64,000 nucleotides of DNA from Halarcobacter sp. (GTDB lineage Bacteria; Campylobacterota; Campylobacteria; Campylobacterales; Arcobacteraceae), in assembly GCF_963676935.1 (NCBI RefSeq), contig NZ_OY781470.1:1894680-1958679 (forward strand), written 5' to 3'. Below are positions 63,327 through 64,000 of this stretch, piece after piece (position 1 is the first letter of the stretch; each line of letters starts with the position of its first letter). The notes below the pieces were generated by a model that had not been told where the DNA came from, did not search any database, and saw nothing but the letters and a program-made list of their open reading frames with translations. Made by a program: the position numbers and the translations under genes.

Positions 63327-64000
63327 ATTGTTTCTAATATGGAGTTTATCTTTTCTAACTGTTTTTCCAAAGTATAGTTTTTTGCAATTTTTCTATTTTG
63401 TTTTTTTATAAGTTTCATATCTTCTTTATTTTGTAAAATTGCTTCAAGTTTAAATTGCATACTTCTGTCATTTGGTGAATCCATCGTTGAGAACACATCA
63501 ATTAATTCTTTAGAAGCATTGTTTACAGTAGTAAAAACTACTGTTTTACAAAACATAGCTTTTAGAACATTTAGTGCAAAACTTTTTGTATGTGTTGGAA
63601 GAAGAAATATATCTGAAGCTAAAAATAGTTCATCTATATCTTTATAATCTTCAAGAAGTAAAAGTTTATCTTCTAAATTAAATTTAGATAACTGAAACTT
63701 CAAATTAGTAATCTGTTTCTTATCTCCTGCTACAAGAGCAAAGAAATTATTGTTTGCTAACTGCATTACAATATTTATAAACTCAATAACACCTGAAGCT
63801 TTTAGATTTCTTCCTGTAAAAAAGATGATTTTCTTTTTTGGATCAATATTAAATTTTTCACAAAACTGTAATTTAATCTCTTTAGGTTTTTTATACTCAA
63901 TATCAACAGCTGGATAAACAACTTCAACAAAGTTTTCATCTATATTAAACTTTTGTAGAATCTCTTCTTTTAAAGTTTTAGAGTTAACAATAATTTTCTT
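63323..64000 (-). CDS. Glycosyltransferase (GT4-type), 5' part cut off by window edge
   Basis: The frame is open from base 64000 to the stop at 63323, giving 226 C-terminal residues. It has the GT4 features EVVYPAVDIEY (UDP-sugar lobe entry), KKIIFFTGRNLKASGVIEF, LFLASDIFLLPTHTKSFALN, and a late helical tail. The acidic EX7E-like motif is replaced by a KSFALNVLKAMFC segment. It is probably a lipopolysaccharide or surface-sugar transferase. It is convergent with the ligase gene, overlapping it by 4 nt at the stops. Confidence 0.85.
   Translation of the reverse strand, partial: KKIIVNSKTLKEEILQKFNIDENFVEVVYPAVDIEYKKPKEIKLQFCEKFNIDPKKKIIFFTGRNLKASGVIEFINIVMQLANNNFFALVAGDKKQITNLKFQLSKFNLEDKLLLLEDYKDIDELFLASDIFLLPTHTKSFALNVLKAMFCKTVVFTTVNNASKELIDVFSTMDSPNDRSMQFKLEAILQNKEDMKLIKKQNRKIAKNYTLEKQLEKINSILETI

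Noticed and set aside
1-64000. CRISPR array, insertion sequence or prophage
   Set aside because: No regularly spaced repeats, transposase, integrase or phage structural genes were seen on either strand.

Overview
The window looks like chromosomal DNA from a low-GC member of the Campylobacterota, most probably an Arcobacter-type organism. This is an inference. It rests on the strongly AT-rich sequence, AAGGA-type ribosome binding sites, TATAAT-like -10 boxes in T-rich upstream DNA, abundant GGDEF, HD-GYP and substrate-binding sensor proteins, and the housekeeping set (gyrA, asd, hemE, argJ, nadE, glnS fused to YqeY, rpmB). No rRNA, CRISPR array, transposase or phage integrase was seen.

Layout. 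1-5.5 kb: a partial ketopantoate reductase, an unknown protein, a RecQ helicase, and a three-gene unit joining a TudS-like desulfidase to an amino-acid-type ABC importer that has no ATPase. 5.6-12.8 kb: a LacI-controlled sugar ABC transporter whose operon appears to run on into a metallo-beta-lactamase-fold hydrolase, an inositol-monophosphatase-family enzyme and a SemiSWEET. A good promoter and operator stand in front of the binding-protein gene. 13-17.4 kb: peroxiredoxin, thioredoxin, an HD-GYP protein, a LysE exporter, a secreted trypsin-like protein and a HiPIP. 17.6-31.7 kb: GlnS-YqeY and large membrane signalling proteins (GGDEF with three binding domains, GGDEF, binding-domain/PAS/HD-GYP), plus a rhodanese, an EamA transporter, an RraA-like protein and a TerB-DnaJ protein. 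31.8-44.6 kb: a tesA-ybbA-ybbP-like cluster, NAD synthase preceded by a probable small RNA, small membrane proteins, a TlpA-like thioredoxin, SelO, an ABC-F protein and a YgjP-like metalloprotein.

44.6-53.2 kb is the accessory region. It holds a large protein with a sigma region-4-like HTH, tandem winged helices and a C-terminal HEPN-like motif; a ParE/RelE toxin-antitoxin pair; an Ada-like repair regulator next to an EamA transporter; a decayed second copy of the YgjP-like gene; and a GHKL ATPase fused to a PD-(D/E)XK nuclease. It ends at three tandem tRNA-Asn genes. A 25-nt remnant of the tRNA-Asn 3' end, with about 183 bp of its downstream flank, is repeated 4.68 kb away, so this block looks like DNA inserted at, or duplicated from, the tRNA locus.

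53.2-64 kb returns to core genes on the minus strand: gyrA-asd-yqhA-hemE-radical SAM as one tightly packed unit, a YdcH-like protein, a K+ channel with argJ, rpmB, an exported ATP-dependent DNA ligase and a partial glycosyltransferase.

The strongest candidates for undescribed biology are the sigma4/winged-helix/HEPN protein, the GHKL-nuclease protein beside the tRNA-Asn repeats, the desulfidase-transporter operon, and the roughly 100-nt RNA upstream of nadE.
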